Source: Microthrixaceae bacterium
GTDB taxonomy: Bacteria > Actinomycetota > Acidimicrobiia > Acidimicrobiales > Microtrichaceae
DNA length: 64,000 bases
Direction of reading: 5' to 3'
Assembly (NCBI GenBank): GCA_023957975.1
Contig: JAMLGM010000010.1
Span: forward strand, 1-64,000
Below, piece after piece: positions 50,246 to 59,553 of the stretch. Position 1 is the first letter of the stretch. The number at the start of each line of letters is the position of its first letter. The notes beneath the pieces were generated by a model. It was given only the letters and a program-made list of their open reading frames with translations. It did not search any database and had not been told where the DNA came from. Position numbers and translations under genes: made by a program.

Positions 50246-51160
50246 ATGGGTCACGGTCACGACCATCACCACGCGACCGCGGCACGTGGCGGGCAGCGCC
50301 ACCGCCGGCCGCTCGCGATCGCGTTAGCGCTGACCGTCGCGTTTCTTGTCGTGCAGGTTGTGGTCGGGTTCGCCACCGGATCGTTGGCGCTCATCTCCGA
50401 CGCCGGTCACATGGCCACCGATTCGCTGGGGCTGGCGATGGCGCTCACCGCGATCGTGGTCGCGTCGCGGGGCAGCAGCCGCTCAACGCACACCTTCGGC
50501 ACCTACCGTCTCGAGATCCTCGCGGCGCTGGCCAACGCCGTGCTGCTATTCGGCGTTGCAGGCTATGTGCTCTACGAGGCGGCGGTTCGGTTGGGCGACC
50601 CACCGGAGGTCGCCTCGATGCCGGTCCTGATCGTCGGGGTGATCGGCCTCGGCGTCAACGTCGCGGCGTTCGCGCTCCTGCGCGCCGGTGCCAAGGAATC
50701 GCTCAACATCGAGGGCGCCTATGTTGAGGTGTTGAGCGACGCGTTGGGATCGCTCGGCGTGATCGTGGCGGCGGTGGTGATGCACGTCACCGGATGGAGG
50801 TGGGTCGACGCGGCGATCGGCAGCGCCATCGGGCTGTTCATCCTGCCGCGGGCCTGGCGTCTCGGTGCCGAGGCGTTGCGGGTGCTGCTCCAGGTCGCCC
50901 CCGGCCACATCGATATCGACGAACTGCGCCGTGACCTCGCCGCGCTGGACGGCGTGGTGGACGTGCACGACCTGCACCTGTGGACCCTGACCTCGGAGAT
51001 GGAGGTGTTGACCGCACACCTCCGCACCGCCCCCGGGGCCGACGCTCACTCGGTGCTCGACGACGCCCGCTCGATGCTCGCGGCCAAACACGGGCTCGAT
51101 CACGCGACCCTTCAGGTCGAGCCGCTCGACCACGAAGGCTGTGACGCGGTCGATTGGTGA
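50246..51160 (+). CDS. Cation diffusion facilitator (zinc/cobalt efflux)
   Basis: This 304-residue, six-helix CDF protein has metal site A residues in 'LALISDAGHMATDSLGLAMAL' (HxxxD) and 'EVLSDALGSLGVIVAAVVMH', and a C-terminal cytoplasmic domain 'VHDLHLWTLTSEMEVLTAHL'. The His-rich N-terminus (GHGHDHHH) likely binds metal. A GAGGAGG RBS precedes ATG 50246. Confidence 0.93.
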   Translation: MGHGHDHHHATAARGGQRHRRPLAIALALTVAFLVVQVVVGFATGSLALISDAGHMATDSLGLAMALTAIVVASRGSSRSTHTFGTYRLEILAALANAVLLFGVAGYVLYEAAVRLGDPPEVASMPVLIVGVIGLGVNVAAFALLRAGAKESLNIEGAYVEVLSDALGSLGVIVAAVVMHVTGWRWVDAAIGSAIGLFILPRAWRLGAEALRVLLQVAPGHIDIDELRRDLAALDGVVDVHDLHLWTLTSEMEVLTAHLRTAPGADAHSVLDDARSMLAAKHGLDHATLQVEPLDHEGCDAVDW

Positions 51161-51190
51161 AGATCGCATGGCTCGGTCGAGGCACGTCGT

Positions 51191-51772
51191 TCAGATGATG
51201 TCGAGCAACGTCCACAGAGCAAACCCGGCGAACACGGCGGCCCCGACGTAGTTCAACTTGTCGAGGCTGAACCGCTCGGTGAGCTTCGACCCGAAGGTGG
51301 CGGCAAGCCCAGACACCGCCAACAGCGCAGCGAACGCTCCGAGGGCCACGCCGAACGGGTCGCCGGTGCGCGCTGCGAGCGATGCGGTGGTCAACTGGGT
51401 GAGATCGCCGAGTTCCGCGAGCCCGATCATGGCGAACGCCGCGAGTGCTGCCGCCTTGGCCGAGGTGTCACCGGTGGCGCCGAGATCGTGTTCCTCCTCG
51501 TCGCGGCCCGACAGGGCCTCGCGCAGCAGGAATGCCGAACCTGCGGCGAACATGAAAAACACGACGACGTTGACGACCCGGTCGGGCAGTTTGGCGAGCA
51601 GGCCGCCGGCGGCTACGGCGATCGTGACGTGCATCGCGAACGCCGCCGCCGAACCCACCCACACGGCGAGGGGCCGTCGATATCGCGTCGTCAACACGAT
51701 CGTGGCGAACATCGTCTTGTCGGGTAGCTCGGCGGGAAACACCGCGGCGAACGCCGTCAGGGCGGAACTCAT
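51191..51772 (-). CDS. TMEM165/GDT1 (UPF0016) family cation transporter
   Basis: This 193-residue membrane protein has two copies of the family motif: 'FPAELPDKTMF' near residue 12 and 'GLAELGDLTQLTT' in the second half (E-x-G-D-K/R-S/T). The family moves Mn2+/Ca2+ against H+. It converges with the CDF gene, so two metal transporters lie tail to tail. The leader holds a strong stem-loop. Confidence 0.9.
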   Translation of the reverse strand: MSSALTAFAAVFPAELPDKTMFATIVLTTRYRRPLAVWVGSAAAFAMHVTIAVAAGGLLAKLPDRVVNVVVFFMFAAGSAFLLREALSGRDEEEHDLGATGDTSAKAAALAAFAMIGLAELGDLTQLTTASLAARTGDPFGVALGAFAALLAVSGLAATFGSKLTERFSLDKLNYVGAAVFAGFALWTLLDII

Positions 51773-51817
51773 TTTGCATCCCCGATGGTGGTCGGTGCGG
51801 GAGTTTCGAGGCCGGCG

Positions 51818-51862
51818 ACCGGTTGGTGGTTCGCCGAGGATCTCAGCCAACCACCAACCGGT
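51818..51862 (-). other. 14-bp stem-loop between tRNA-Gly and the GDT1 gene
   Basis: ACCGGTTGGTGGTT pairs perfectly with AACCACCAACCGGT across a 17-nt loop. It starts ~14 bp after the tRNA-Gly 3' end and precedes the GDT1 ATG by 45 bp. It has no U tract. It could process or terminate the tRNA transcript or act as a leader element; it does not match yybP-ykoY. Confidence 0.6.
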
Positions 51863-51875
51863 CACGCCGTTTCGA

Positions 51876-51950
51876 TGGAGCGGGTGACGGTAATCGAAAC
51901 CGCATAGCCTGCTTGGAAGGCAGGGGCTCTAGCCATTGAGCTACACCCGC
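51876..51950 (-). tRNA. tRNA-Gly (TCC)
   Basis: Acceptor GCGGGTG/CACCCGC. The anticodon arm CCTGCCTTCCAAGCAGG has anticodon TCC, the T-arm is GGTTTCGATTACC, and CCA is encoded. It follows tRNA-Pro by 22 bp on the same strand. Confidence 0.95.
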
Positions 51951-51972
51951 AGGAGTTGGCCACTATAGCGGT

Positions 51973-52050
51973 TGGTCGGGACGGAGAGATTCGAACTCTC
52001 GACCCCCGGCTCCCAAAGCCGGTGCGCTAGCCAGACTGCGCCACGTCCCG
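51973..52050 (-). tRNA. tRNA-Pro (TGG)
   Basis: Acceptor CGGGACG/CGTCCCG. The anticodon arm CCGGCTTTGGGAGCCGG has anticodon TGG, the T-arm is GAGAGTTCGAATCTCTC, and CCA is encoded. It is first in a Pro-Gly tRNA pair. Confidence 0.96.
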
Positions 52051-52163
52051 ATGGCCCCGAACGGGCCGCGCCTACCGTACATGACCGAGGACGTCGCGAA
52101 CGGAATCCGTCGCAGGCGGCCGATTCCGGCGCCCCTCGGTCGACAGAGTAAGCTTCCGTCCCT

Positions 52164-53567
52164 GTGAAGTCCTCCATCGAGCCCCAAGAGGGCAACAAGG
52201 TCAAAATCTCGGTCACGATCGAGGCGGAAGAGTTCGAGCCGGCGATCGCCGCCGCCTGGCAGGCCATCGCCCGAGAGGTCCGTATCCCCGGGTTCCGTCC
52301 GGGCAAGGCCCCTCGCAAGGTGCTCGAGGCTCGGATCGAGCCTGGGTATGCCCGCAGCGAGGCCATCAACAAGGCCGTGCCGGAGTTCTACTTCCGGGCC
52401 GTGCGCGAGCACGACGTCGACGCCATCGATCAGCCCGACGTCGAGGTGACCGGCGGAGAGGAAGACGGCGACGTCACCTTCGACGCCGTGGTCGAGGTGC
52501 GCCCAGAGATCTCCCTCAGCGGCTATGAAGGCCTGACGATCGAGGTCCCCAACCCGATTCCGAGCGACGACGACGTGACCGAACAGATCGATCGCCTCCG
52601 TGGCCAGTACGGCGACCTGGTCGCGGTCGAGCGTCCGGTGCAGCGCGACGATTACGTCACGATCGACCTGTCCGCAAAGCAGGGCGACGAGGTCGTCGAA
52701 GGTCTCACCGTCGACAACTACAGCTATGTCGTTGGTTCCGGAGTGATCGTCCCCGAACTCGACGACCACCTCGTGGGCGCCGAGGTCGACAACGAACTCA
52801 GCTTCACCGCACCGCATCCGCGCGAGGGCGAAGACCCGGTCGACTTCTCGGTAACGGTGCGCGGGGTCAAAGAACAACAGCTTCCCGACCTCACCGATGC
52901 GTGGGTGAGCGACGCCACCGAGTTCGGGTCCGTGGCCGACTTCCGCGACGATGTGGTCGAGCGTCTAAGCGCCGCGCGAAAGTCCGAGGCATCGGTCGCC
53001 GTGCAGAACGGCCTCGGCGAAAAGCTTGCCGAGCTCGTGCTCGACGAGGTACCCGAGGCATTGCTGAATGCGGAACTGCGGGCTCGACTCGAAAACATGG
53101 TTGGGCGTCTCCAACAACAGGGGCTGTCGCTCGACACGTACCTTCAGGTGACCGGAACCGACCCGGCGACATTCACCTCGGATCTCAAGCGCGACGCCGA
53201 GGTGGCGATCAAGGTCGATCTTGCGTTGCGTTCGGTGGCCCGCCAGGAGTCGCTGGATCCGACCCAGGACGACATCGACGGCGAGATCGTCAAAATCGCC
53301 GAGCGTGTGGAACTCGATCTCGACACGGTTCGTGAGCGCCTCGATGCGGCCGATCAACTTGTCGACCTTCGTTCCGAGATGGCGCGACGCAACGCGATGC
53401 GTTGGATGATCGACCGGGCGGAGATCGTCGACGCAGACGGTCACGCGGTGTCCCGCGACGAACTCGACCTGAACTTCGACGATGATGAAGACGACTTCGG
53501 TCACGATCATGATCACGATCACGATCATGATCACGACCATGATCACGACCACGATCACGATCACTGA
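52164..53567 (+). CDS. tig: Trigger factor with an Asp-His repeat tail
   Basis: The 467-residue chaperone has the ribosome-binding domain with 'REVRIPGFRPGKAPRKVLEAR' (GFRxGKxP), a PPIase-like domain ('RPVQRDDYVTIDLSAKQGDEVVEG...VPELDDHLVGAEV') and the helical C-domain. The last 21 residues are H followed by (DH)10, a clear metal-binding tail encoded by near-identical GATCAC/GATCAT hexamers. It folds nascent chains at the ribosome exit and heads the tig-clpP-clpX order. GTG start at 52164. Confidence 0.96.
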   Translation: MKSSIEPQEGNKVKISVTIEAEEFEPAIAAAWQAIAREVRIPGFRPGKAPRKVLEARIEPGYARSEAINKAVPEFYFRAVREHDVDAIDQPDVEVTGGEEDGDVTFDAVVEVRPEISLSGYEGLTIEVPNPIPSDDDVTEQIDRLRGQYGDLVAVERPVQRDDYVTIDLSAKQGDEVVEGLTVDNYSYVVGSGVIVPELDDHLVGAEVDNELSFTAPHPREGEDPVDFSVTVRGVKEQQLPDLTDAWVSDATEFGSVADFRDDVVERLSAARKSEASVAVQNGLGEKLAELVLDEVPEALLNAELRARLENMVGRLQQQGLSLDTYLQVTGTDPATFTSDLKRDAEVAIKVDLALRSVARQESLDPTQDDIDGEIVKIAERVELDLDTVRERLDAADQLVDLRSEMARRNAMRWMIDRAEIVDADGHAVSRDELDLNFDDDEDDFGHDHDHDHDHDHDHDHDHDHDH

Positions 53568-53608
53568 ACGTTGACCCGTCGCTGACCTCAACAGAACGGA
53601 CTCGCACT

Positions 53609-54256
53609 ATGGCCCTTGCCGCGCAGAACTCGATCATCCCGAACCCGGGCGTCATCTACAAGGATTCGCAGGGTCGAGAGACCGTGACGGATCTCTACAC
53701 GCGCATGTTGCGGGAAAACATCGTCTTTTTGGGCACCCCCATCAACGACGATGTCGCCAACATGATCTGCGGTCAGTTGCTGTATCTCGAAGCCGAGAAC
53801 CCCGACCGACCGATCAGCCTGTACATCAACAGCCCGGGTGGAGACATCAACGCCCTGTTGGCGATCTACGACACGATGCAGTACATCCGCCCCGAGGTGT
53901 CGACCCTGTGTTACGGGCAGGCCGCGTCGGCCGCGGCGGTGCTGCTTGCCGCCGGGGCCCCCGGGCAACGCCTGGCGCTGCCGAACGCCCGCATCCTGTT
54001 GCACCAGCCGTACGCCCAGAGCTACGGCCAGGCCTCCGACGTCGTGTTGGCAGCATCGGAGATCATGCGTCTGAAGGACGCACTCGAGAGCATCCTTTCC
54101 CGCCACACCGGCCAATCCATCGAACGCATTGCCGCGGACACCGACCGCGACTTCGTGATGACGGCCCATGAGGCGAAGGAATACGGCCTCATCGATGAGG
54201 TGTTGGAAGACCGTACGGTCGTCGACAACAGCGCTGCGATCAGCGCGGTCGTCTGA
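53609..54256 (+). CDS. clpP: ATP-dependent Clp protease proteolytic subunit (copy 2)
   Basis: The 215-residue ClpP has the nucleophile region 'LCYGQAASAAAVLLAAG', the His in 'LPNARILLHQPYAQSYGQ' and 'DTDRDFVMTAHEAKEYGLIDEVL'. It differs from copy 1 (24.8 kb), as expected for ClpP1/ClpP2 heterocomplexes. It sits between tig and clpX and is likely the main partner of ClpX. Confidence 0.95.
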   Translation: MALAAQNSIIPNPGVIYKDSQGRETVTDLYTRMLRENIVFLGTPINDDVANMICGQLLYLEAENPDRPISLYINSPGGDINALLAIYDTMQYIRPEVSTLCYGQAASAAAVLLAAGAPGQRLALPNARILLHQPYAQSYGQASDVVLAASEIMRLKDALESILSRHTGQSIERIAADTDRDFVMTAHEAKEYGLIDEVLEDRTVVDNSAAISAVV

Positions 54257-54439
54257 GGCCCAACCGAGATCCTCAGCGTCATCGGTCCACCGAGGGGCCA
54301 TCGAGGGAGCCAGGACAGTACGGCCCCGGTCGTCACAAACGGTGCCATCGGCACGTGAACATGGTAAAAGTGTGCGGACCAACCGGGGACATCCCATGGC
54401 TCGCACCGGTCGGGCAGCAGTAGGAACGGGGAGAGAAGC

Positions 54440-55714
54440 GTGGCCAAATTCGGAGACGGCGGGGAGCTGCTGAAGTGCAGCTTCTGTGGCAAGTCGCAGA
54501 AGCAGGTCAAGAAGCTGATCGCCGGTCCGGGGGTCTACATCTGCGACGAGTGCATCGAGCTGTGCAACGAGATCATCGAAGAGGAGCTCACCGAGGCCCC
54601 CGAGCTCGGCCTCGAGGAGCTTCCCAAACCCCGCGAACTGTCGGCATTTCTCGACGAGTACATCGTGGGTCAGGATCGGGCCAAGAAGATCCTGTCGGTC
54701 GCGGTTTATAACCACTACAAGCGCGTGCAGCACGGCGGCCGTTCCGAGGGCGAGGTCGAACTCGCAAAGTCGAACATCTTGTTGATCGGCCCCACGGGTT
54801 GCGGCAAGACGCTGCTGGCGCAGACGTTGGCCAGGGTCCTCAACGTTCCCTTCGCCATCGCCGATGCGACCGCGCTGACCGAGGCGGGCTACGTGGGCGA
54901 GGACGTCGAGAACATCTTGCTGAAGCTGCTGCAGGCCGCCGACTTCGACGTCAAGAAGGCCGAGACCGGCATCATCTACATCGATGAGATCGACAAGGTG
55001 GCCCGTAAGGCCGAGAATCCGTCGATCACCCGCGACGTGTCCGGCGAGGGCGTGCAGCAGGCACTGTTGAAGATCCTGGAAGGCACCCAGGCCTCGGTTC
55101 CTCCCCAGGGCGGTCGCAAACACCCGCATCAGGAGTTCATCCAGATCGACACGGTCAACGTGTTGTTCGTGTGCGGCGGCGCGTTCGCCGGCCTCGACAA
55201 GATCATCGAGCAACGCATCGGTCAGCGCAGCATCGGTTTCGGCGCCGACGTGCGGACCTCCCAGGAACGCATCGACGGCGACATTTTCTCCGAGGTGCTG
55301 CCGGAGGACCTCATCCGCTTCGGCCTGATCCCCGAGTTCATCGGTCGTTTGCCCGTGACCGCGGTGGTCGAACAACTCGACCGCGCCGCGATGGTGAACA
55401 TCTTGACCGAACCGAAGAACGCGCTCATCAAGCAGTACCAGAAGTTCTTCGAGCTGGAAGACGTCGAACTGGAGTTCACCGACGATGCCCTCGACGCGGT
55501 GGCGGAACAGGCACTCGCGCGCGGCACGGGCGCCCGTGGCCTGCGGGCGATCCTCGAAGAGGTTCTGCTCGGGGTCATGTACGACCTGCCGAGCCGCGAT
55601 GACGTCGGCCGTTGTGTGATCGACGGCGACACGGTTCGCGACAAGGTGTTGCCGACGCTGGTGCCCCGCACCGAACTGGCGCGCACCTCGCGCCCACGTC
55701 GCGCCGCGAGCTGA
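54440..55714 (+). CDS. clpX: ClpX unfoldase
   Basis: The 424-residue AAA+ protein starts with the zinc domain '[30 protein letters not shown]'. It has Walker A '[12 protein letters not shown]', Walker B '[11 protein letters not shown]', and pore and ClpP-docking regions including 'FIGRLPV' and 'IGFGADV' (the IGF loop). It unfolds ssrA-tagged and other substrates for ClpP. GTG 54440 has GGGGAGAG upstream. The 183 bp before it carry no gene. Confidence 0.97.
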   Translation: MAKFGDGGELLKCSFCGKSQKQVKKLIAGPGVYICDECIELCNEIIEEELTEAPELGLEELPKPRELSAFLDEYIVGQDRAKKILSVAVYNHYKRVQHGGRSEGEVELAKSNILLIGPTGCGKTLLAQTLARVLNVPFAIADATALTEAGYVGEDVENILLKLLQAADFDVKKAETGIIYIDEIDKVARKAENPSITRDVSGEGVQQALLKILEGTQASVPPQGGRKHPHQEFIQIDTVNVLFVCGGAFAGLDKIIEQRIGQRSIGFGADVRTSQERIDGDIFSEVLPEDLIRFGLIPEFIGRLPVTAVVEQLDRAAMVNILTEPKNALIKQYQKFFELEDVELEFTDDALDAVAEQALARGTGARGLRAILEEVLLGVMYDLPSRDDVGRCVIDGDTVRDKVLPTLVPRTELARTSRPRRAAS

Positions 55715-55717
55715 GCG

Positions 55718-57067
55718 GTGTCGGCTCGCGTCGGCGGCAGCGACCCCGAACGGGTCGCCGACGCGCTCGAGTATCTGCGCCGCCTCGTCGATCACGAGAT
55801 CTCCTCGGTCGGCATCAGCGCGGGATCGGTCGAGGGGCTCAGTCTCGAACGGCCGGCCAAGGTGCTCGAGGCGCTCGGGCGCCCCGACAAGGCGCTGCGC
55901 ACCGTGCACATCACCGGCACCAACGGCAAGGGATCGGTCGCTCGGATGGTGGAGGCGCTCGTCACCGCGAGCGGGCTTCGAGTGGGCACCTATCTCAGTC
56001 CCGAGGGCACGGTTCAGGAACGCATCCGCATCGATGGAGCACCGATCGACGACGCCTCACTGGCCGACGCGGTGTTGACGGTGCGCAATGTCGCGGACGC
56101 CATCGACGTGACACTGTCGGCGTTCGAGGCGGTGACGCTCACGGCACTCGTCGCCTTCGCCGATGCTCCGGTCGACGTCGCGGTGGTCGAGGTCGGGTTA
56201 CTCGGCCGATTCGATGCGACCAACATCATCGATGGTGATGTGGCCGTGGTGACCTCGGTGGGCGGCGATCACACCGACTTTCGCGACGGCTGGCTCGAAC
56301 GGGTTGCGGCCGAGAAGGCTGGAATCATCAAACCATCATCGGTCGTGGTGCTCGGCGACCTCGATGACGCACTGGTGCCCATCTTCGCCGGCGAGGACCA
56401 CGAGCACCTGACCCGGTTCGGACACGATTTCGAACTTGTCGACGACCGGGTGGCTCTCGGCGGCCGTCAGATCGAGGTCGTGACGTCGCACCGTAGCCAA
56501 CTCGGCGCACTCGTCCCGTTGCACGGGGCACACCAGAGTGTGAATGCGGCGGTCGCGCTCGAGGCGACCGAGGCGGTGCTGCACGTGAATCTGACCGACG
56601 AGACCGTCGCCGCAGCGTTCGACAGCCTGTCGTTGCGCGGCCGAGTCGAGGTCGCAGCCGTCGAGCCACTCATCGTGCTCGACGGCGGCCACAACCCCGA
56701 TGCGGCTGCAGCGTTGGGCTCGACGCTGGCGGAGTCCTTCACGGTCGCCGGCCGTCGAGTCGGGGTGGTGGCCATGTTGGCGGGCCGTTCGCCCCATCGG
56801 TATCTCGAGGCGCTGACCTCGCACTTTCCGCTCGATCTCGTCATCGCAGCCTCGCTGGGCGGCGAGCGTGGACTCGACGGTTCGGCGATCGTCGACGCGG
56901 CGCAGGCCCTCGGTCTGGCGGTGGTCGAGTCGCCGACGCTGGAGGCCGGCCTGAGACGTGCGATCGAGGGTGGCGATGAATCGGACCTGATCGTGGTGTG
57001 CGGGTCGTTTCGGGTGCTCGAACCGGCGCATCGGACACTCAAGGCGCTCCAACACGAACACCCCTAG
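55718..57067 (+). CDS. folC: Folylpolyglutamate synthase/dihydrofolate synthase
   Basis: This 449-residue Mur-ligase-fold enzyme has 'VHITGTNGKGSVARMVEALVTASGLRVGTYLSPEGTVQERIRI' (P-loop and substrate site), 'VAVVEVGLLGRFDATNI', 'VTSVGGDHTDFRDGWLERVAAEKAGIIKP' and 'VLDGGHNPDAAAAL'. It adds glutamate to folates. GTG 55718 is 3 bp after the clpX stop, so the two are coupled; valS, the frequent folC neighbour, is absent here. Confidence 0.93.
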   Translation: MSARVGGSDPERVADALEYLRRLVDHEISSVGISAGSVEGLSLERPAKVLEALGRPDKALRTVHITGTNGKGSVARMVEALVTASGLRVGTYLSPEGTVQERIRIDGAPIDDASLADAVLTVRNVADAIDVTLSAFEAVTLTALVAFADAPVDVAVVEVGLLGRFDATNIIDGDVAVVTSVGGDHTDFRDGWLERVAAEKAGIIKPSSVVVLGDLDDALVPIFAGEDHEHLTRFGHDFELVDDRVALGGRQIEVVTSHRSQLGALVPLHGAHQSVNAAVALEATEAVLHVNLTDETVAAAFDSLSLRGRVEVAAVEPLIVLDGGHNPDAAAALGSTLAESFTVAGRRVGVVAMLAGRSPHRYLEALTSHFPLDLVIAASLGGERGLDGSAIVDAAQALGLAVVESPTLEAGLRRAIEGGDESDLIVVCGSFRVLEPAHRTLKALQHEHP

Positions 57068-57144
57068 CGGGGTTCCGCTCGGAAAATTCGTCAAGTCGCG
57101 GCCGCGGGCTGTCGATACGACGGGTGCACGCCGAGGAGGAGCCC

Positions 57145-57897
57145 ATGTCTCGACCGAGCGGTCAACCGACCGATTCCAACAGCTCACGTCGCCGCTCTCG
57201 TCGGCCACAGCGGCACCAGCGCGGTCAGCGCGGGGCAACCCTGGTCGAATACACGCTGTTCGTGGCGCTGTTCGTGCTCGTCGCCGTCGGCGCGGTCGGT
57301 GGGCTCAACAGTGGTGCCAAGTCGTACTTCGCCAACTCCTCCTCGCGAATCGGCGAGCCGATCAACAATCGCACCGAGGTCGACCTGACCGGCACGACGA
57401 CGGTCGGTGGTGGCTGGGGCGGTGGCGGCGCCACGACCACGATCGCCCCAGCATCCACGACCACGGCTGCATCCACGACCACGGCTGCGCCCACGACGAC
57501 GGCTGCGCCCACGACCACGGCTGCGCCCACGACGACGGCTGCGCCCACGACCACGGCTGCGCCCACGACGACGGCTGCGCCCACCACGACGACTGCAAAG
57601 CGCGTGGTGTCGGCGTCAGTCAGCGCAAAGAAGGCCCGAAAGCGCAACGGCTACAAGTCCACCGCGACGGTCACACTGTCGGCGACGACTTCGCCGTCGG
57701 TGTCGGGCACCTCAGTCATCATCGGCCTGTACGCCTCGAACAATTCGAAGCTCGGTGAAGGTAACTGCACGATCTCCGGATCGACATGTACCTTCAACGT
57801 CACCCTTGCGTCGGGGTATTCAGGCACGTACTGGAAGATCATCTCGGTCGGCTCATCGGATTGGGACGGAGTGAAGCCGTCGGCGACCGCGATGTGA
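57145..57897 (+). CDS. Flp/TadE-like prepilin with Thr-Ala-Pro repeat linker
   Basis: The 250-residue protein has a basic N-terminus, then 'QRGATLVEYTLFVALFVLVAVGAVGG', which has the G|xxxxEY cleavage pattern and hydrophobic helix of Flp-type prepilins. A linker with six TTTAAP units (residues ~110-150, 18-bp DNA repeats at 57460-57600) leads to a C-terminal beta domain with two Cys (NCTI, TCTF). Far larger than ordinary Flp pilins and without tad genes nearby. Likely a surface-anchored, possibly minor, pilin-like protein. Confidence 0.7.
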   Translation: MSRPSGQPTDSNSSRRRSRRPQRHQRGQRGATLVEYTLFVALFVLVAVGAVGGLNSGAKSYFANSSSRIGEPINNRTEVDLTGTTTVGGGWGGGGATTTIAPASTTTAASTTTAAPTTTAAPTTTAAPTTTAAPTTTAAPTTTAAPTTTTAKRVVSASVSAKKARKRNGYKSTATVTLSATTSPSVSGTSVIIGLYASNNSKLGEGNCTISGSTCTFNVTLASGYSGTYWKIISVGSSDWDGVKPSATAM

Positions 57898-57955
57898 GAT
57901 TCGGTGGCGCGAGATTCGGTGGCGTCGGGGAACTGCGCCTAGCATCTTCGCCGCC

Positions 57956-58363
57956 ATGAATCGCACCTTCATCATCTGCAAACCCGACGCCGTCGAACGT
58001 GGCCTCGTCGGAGAGATCCTCACCCGTTTCGAACGCCGCGACCTCAAGGTCGTCGCCGCCGAACTCCGCACGATCGACCGTGAGACCGCGTCGAAGCATT
58101 ACGCCGAACACGAGGGCAAGCCGTTCTACGAGGACCTCGTCACGTTCATCGGGCGTTCGCCGGCGCTGTGTGCGGTGATCGAGGGCCCGACCGACACGTG
58201 GCAGATCGTGCGCACGATGATGGGTGCCACCAACCCCGCGGAGTCGGACCCAGGGACGATCCGTGGCGATTTCGGACTGGAAATGTCGGAGAACCTCATT
58301 CACGGTTCAGACTCCGCCGAGTCGGCGGCGCGCGAGATCGCCATCTTCTTTCCGGGCCTGTGA
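57956..58363 (+). CDS. ndk: Nucleoside diphosphate kinase
   Basis: The 135-residue protein matches Ndk: 'TFIICKPDAVERGLVGEILTRFERRDLKVVA', 'HYAEHEGKPFYEDLVTFI', 'MMGATNPAESDPGTIRGDFG' and the active-site His in 'ENLIHGSDSAESAAREIAIFF'. It equilibrates NTP pools. Confidence 0.97.
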   Translation: MNRTFIICKPDAVERGLVGEILTRFERRDLKVVAAELRTIDRETASKHYAEHEGKPFYEDLVTFIGRSPALCAVIEGPTDTWQIVRTMMGATNPAESDPGTIRGDFGLEMSENLIHGSDSAESAAREIAIFFPGL

Positions 58364-58497
58364 GCCTCGGCGCCCAACGCTGCTGAGACCGCATCAGGTC
58401 TCGCGATGGAGGGGTCCGGAGTGCTGGAGTACCATGGCTGGCGTTGTTAGTCGCGGATGCCGACGCCGCGCCGGCCGACCGGAGGAGTAGCGAAGCC

Positions 58498-59538
58498 ATG
58501 GCATCACGGTTTTCCTCGTTCTCCGGTTTCATGGGTCGCGACATGGCCATCGATCTCGGCACCGCGAACACGCTGGTGTACGTGCGTGGCGAGGGAATCG
58601 TCCTGCGCGAGCCATCGGTGGTCGCCGTCCACGCCACCACCGGCCAACCGGTGGCGGTCGGGGCGGAGGCGAAGCGCATGATCGGGCGTACGCCCGCACA
58701 CATCGTGGCCGTTCGCCCGCTGCGCGACGGCGTGATCAGCGACTTCGAGGTGTGCGAGAAGATGCTGCGGTATTTCATCCAGAAGGTGAACCACCGCCGT
58801 TTCGCCCGCCCGCGCATGGTGATCTGTGTGCCGTCGGGGGTGACGGGGGTGGAACAACGCGCCGTGCAGGAGGCCGCCGAATACGCGGGGGCCGCCAAGC
58901 CGGTCGACATCATCGAAGAGCCGATGGCCGCGGCGATCGGGGCGAATCAGCCGGTGCACGAACCGCGCGGCAACATGATCGTCGACATCGGCGGAGGCAC
59001 CACCGAGGTTGCGGTCATCTCGCTCGGCGGTGTGGTCGCCAGCCAGTCGGTGCGGGTCGCCGGCGACGAACTCGACGAAGCGATCATCCAGTTCGTCAAA
59101 AAGGAATACAGCCTCGCGCTCGGCGAGCGTACGGCCGAGGAAGTGAAGATGTACCTCGGCTCCGCCTACCCGCTCGAACAGGAAATGCAAGCGGAAATCC
59201 GCGGCCGCGACCTCGTCAGCGGACTGCCCAAGACGATCGTCACCTCCACCGAGGAGATCCGCGACGCCATCGAAGAACCGGTCTCGGCCATCGTCGACGC
59301 GGTGAAGTTCACCCTCGACAAGACCCCGCCGGAACTCGCCGCCGACATCATGGAACAGGGCATCGTGCTCGCCGGCGGCGGGGCGTTGCTCGCGGGGCTC
59401 AACACCCGGATCGCGAACGAAACCGGCATGCCGGTGCGCGTCGCCGACAACCCGCTCGACGCGGTGGCGCTCGGTTCGGGTCAGTACCTCGAACTTCCCG
59501 AGGCGGCGCGAGGCGTGTTGCACGGCGCCCGCGGCTAG
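58498..59538 (+). CDS. mreB: Rod shape-determining protein MreB
   Basis: The 346-residue actin homologue has '[29 protein letters not shown]', '[17 protein letters not shown]', '[17 protein letters not shown]', '[18 protein letters not shown]' and '[14 protein letters not shown]'. Filaments guide lateral wall synthesis, implying a rod-shaped cell. GGAGGAG precedes ATG 58498. First gene of mreB-mreC-mreD-mrdA-rodA. Confidence 0.97.
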   Translation: MASRFSSFSGFMGRDMAIDLGTANTLVYVRGEGIVLREPSVVAVHATTGQPVAVGAEAKRMIGRTPAHIVAVRPLRDGVISDFEVCEKMLRYFIQKVNHRRFARPRMVICVPSGVTGVEQRAVQEAAEYAGAAKPVDIIEEPMAAAIGANQPVHEPRGNMIVDIGGGTTEVAVISLGGVVASQSVRVAGDELDEAIIQFVKKEYSLALGERTAEEVKMYLGSAYPLEQEMQAEIRGRDLVSGLPKTIVTSTEEIRDAIEEPVSAIVDAVKFTLDKTPPELAADIMEQGIVLAGGGALLAGLNTRIANETGMPVRVADNPLDAVALGSGQYLELPEAARGVLHGARG

Positions 59539-59553
59539 GCCTCGATCCGACGA

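Noticed and set aside
51773-51876. yybP-ykoY manganese riboswitch for the GDT1 gene
   Set aside because: The conserved loop sequences are not present; only a simple long hairpin is seen.
53588-55909. 773-residue minus-strand frame across clpP2-clpX
   Set aside because: Antisense shadow of the Clp genes; composition unlike a protein and no motif.
57460-57600. CRISPR-like array suggested by regular short repeats
   Set aside because: The repeats are in frame and encode a Thr-Ala-Pro linker; there are no unique spacers and no cas genes.
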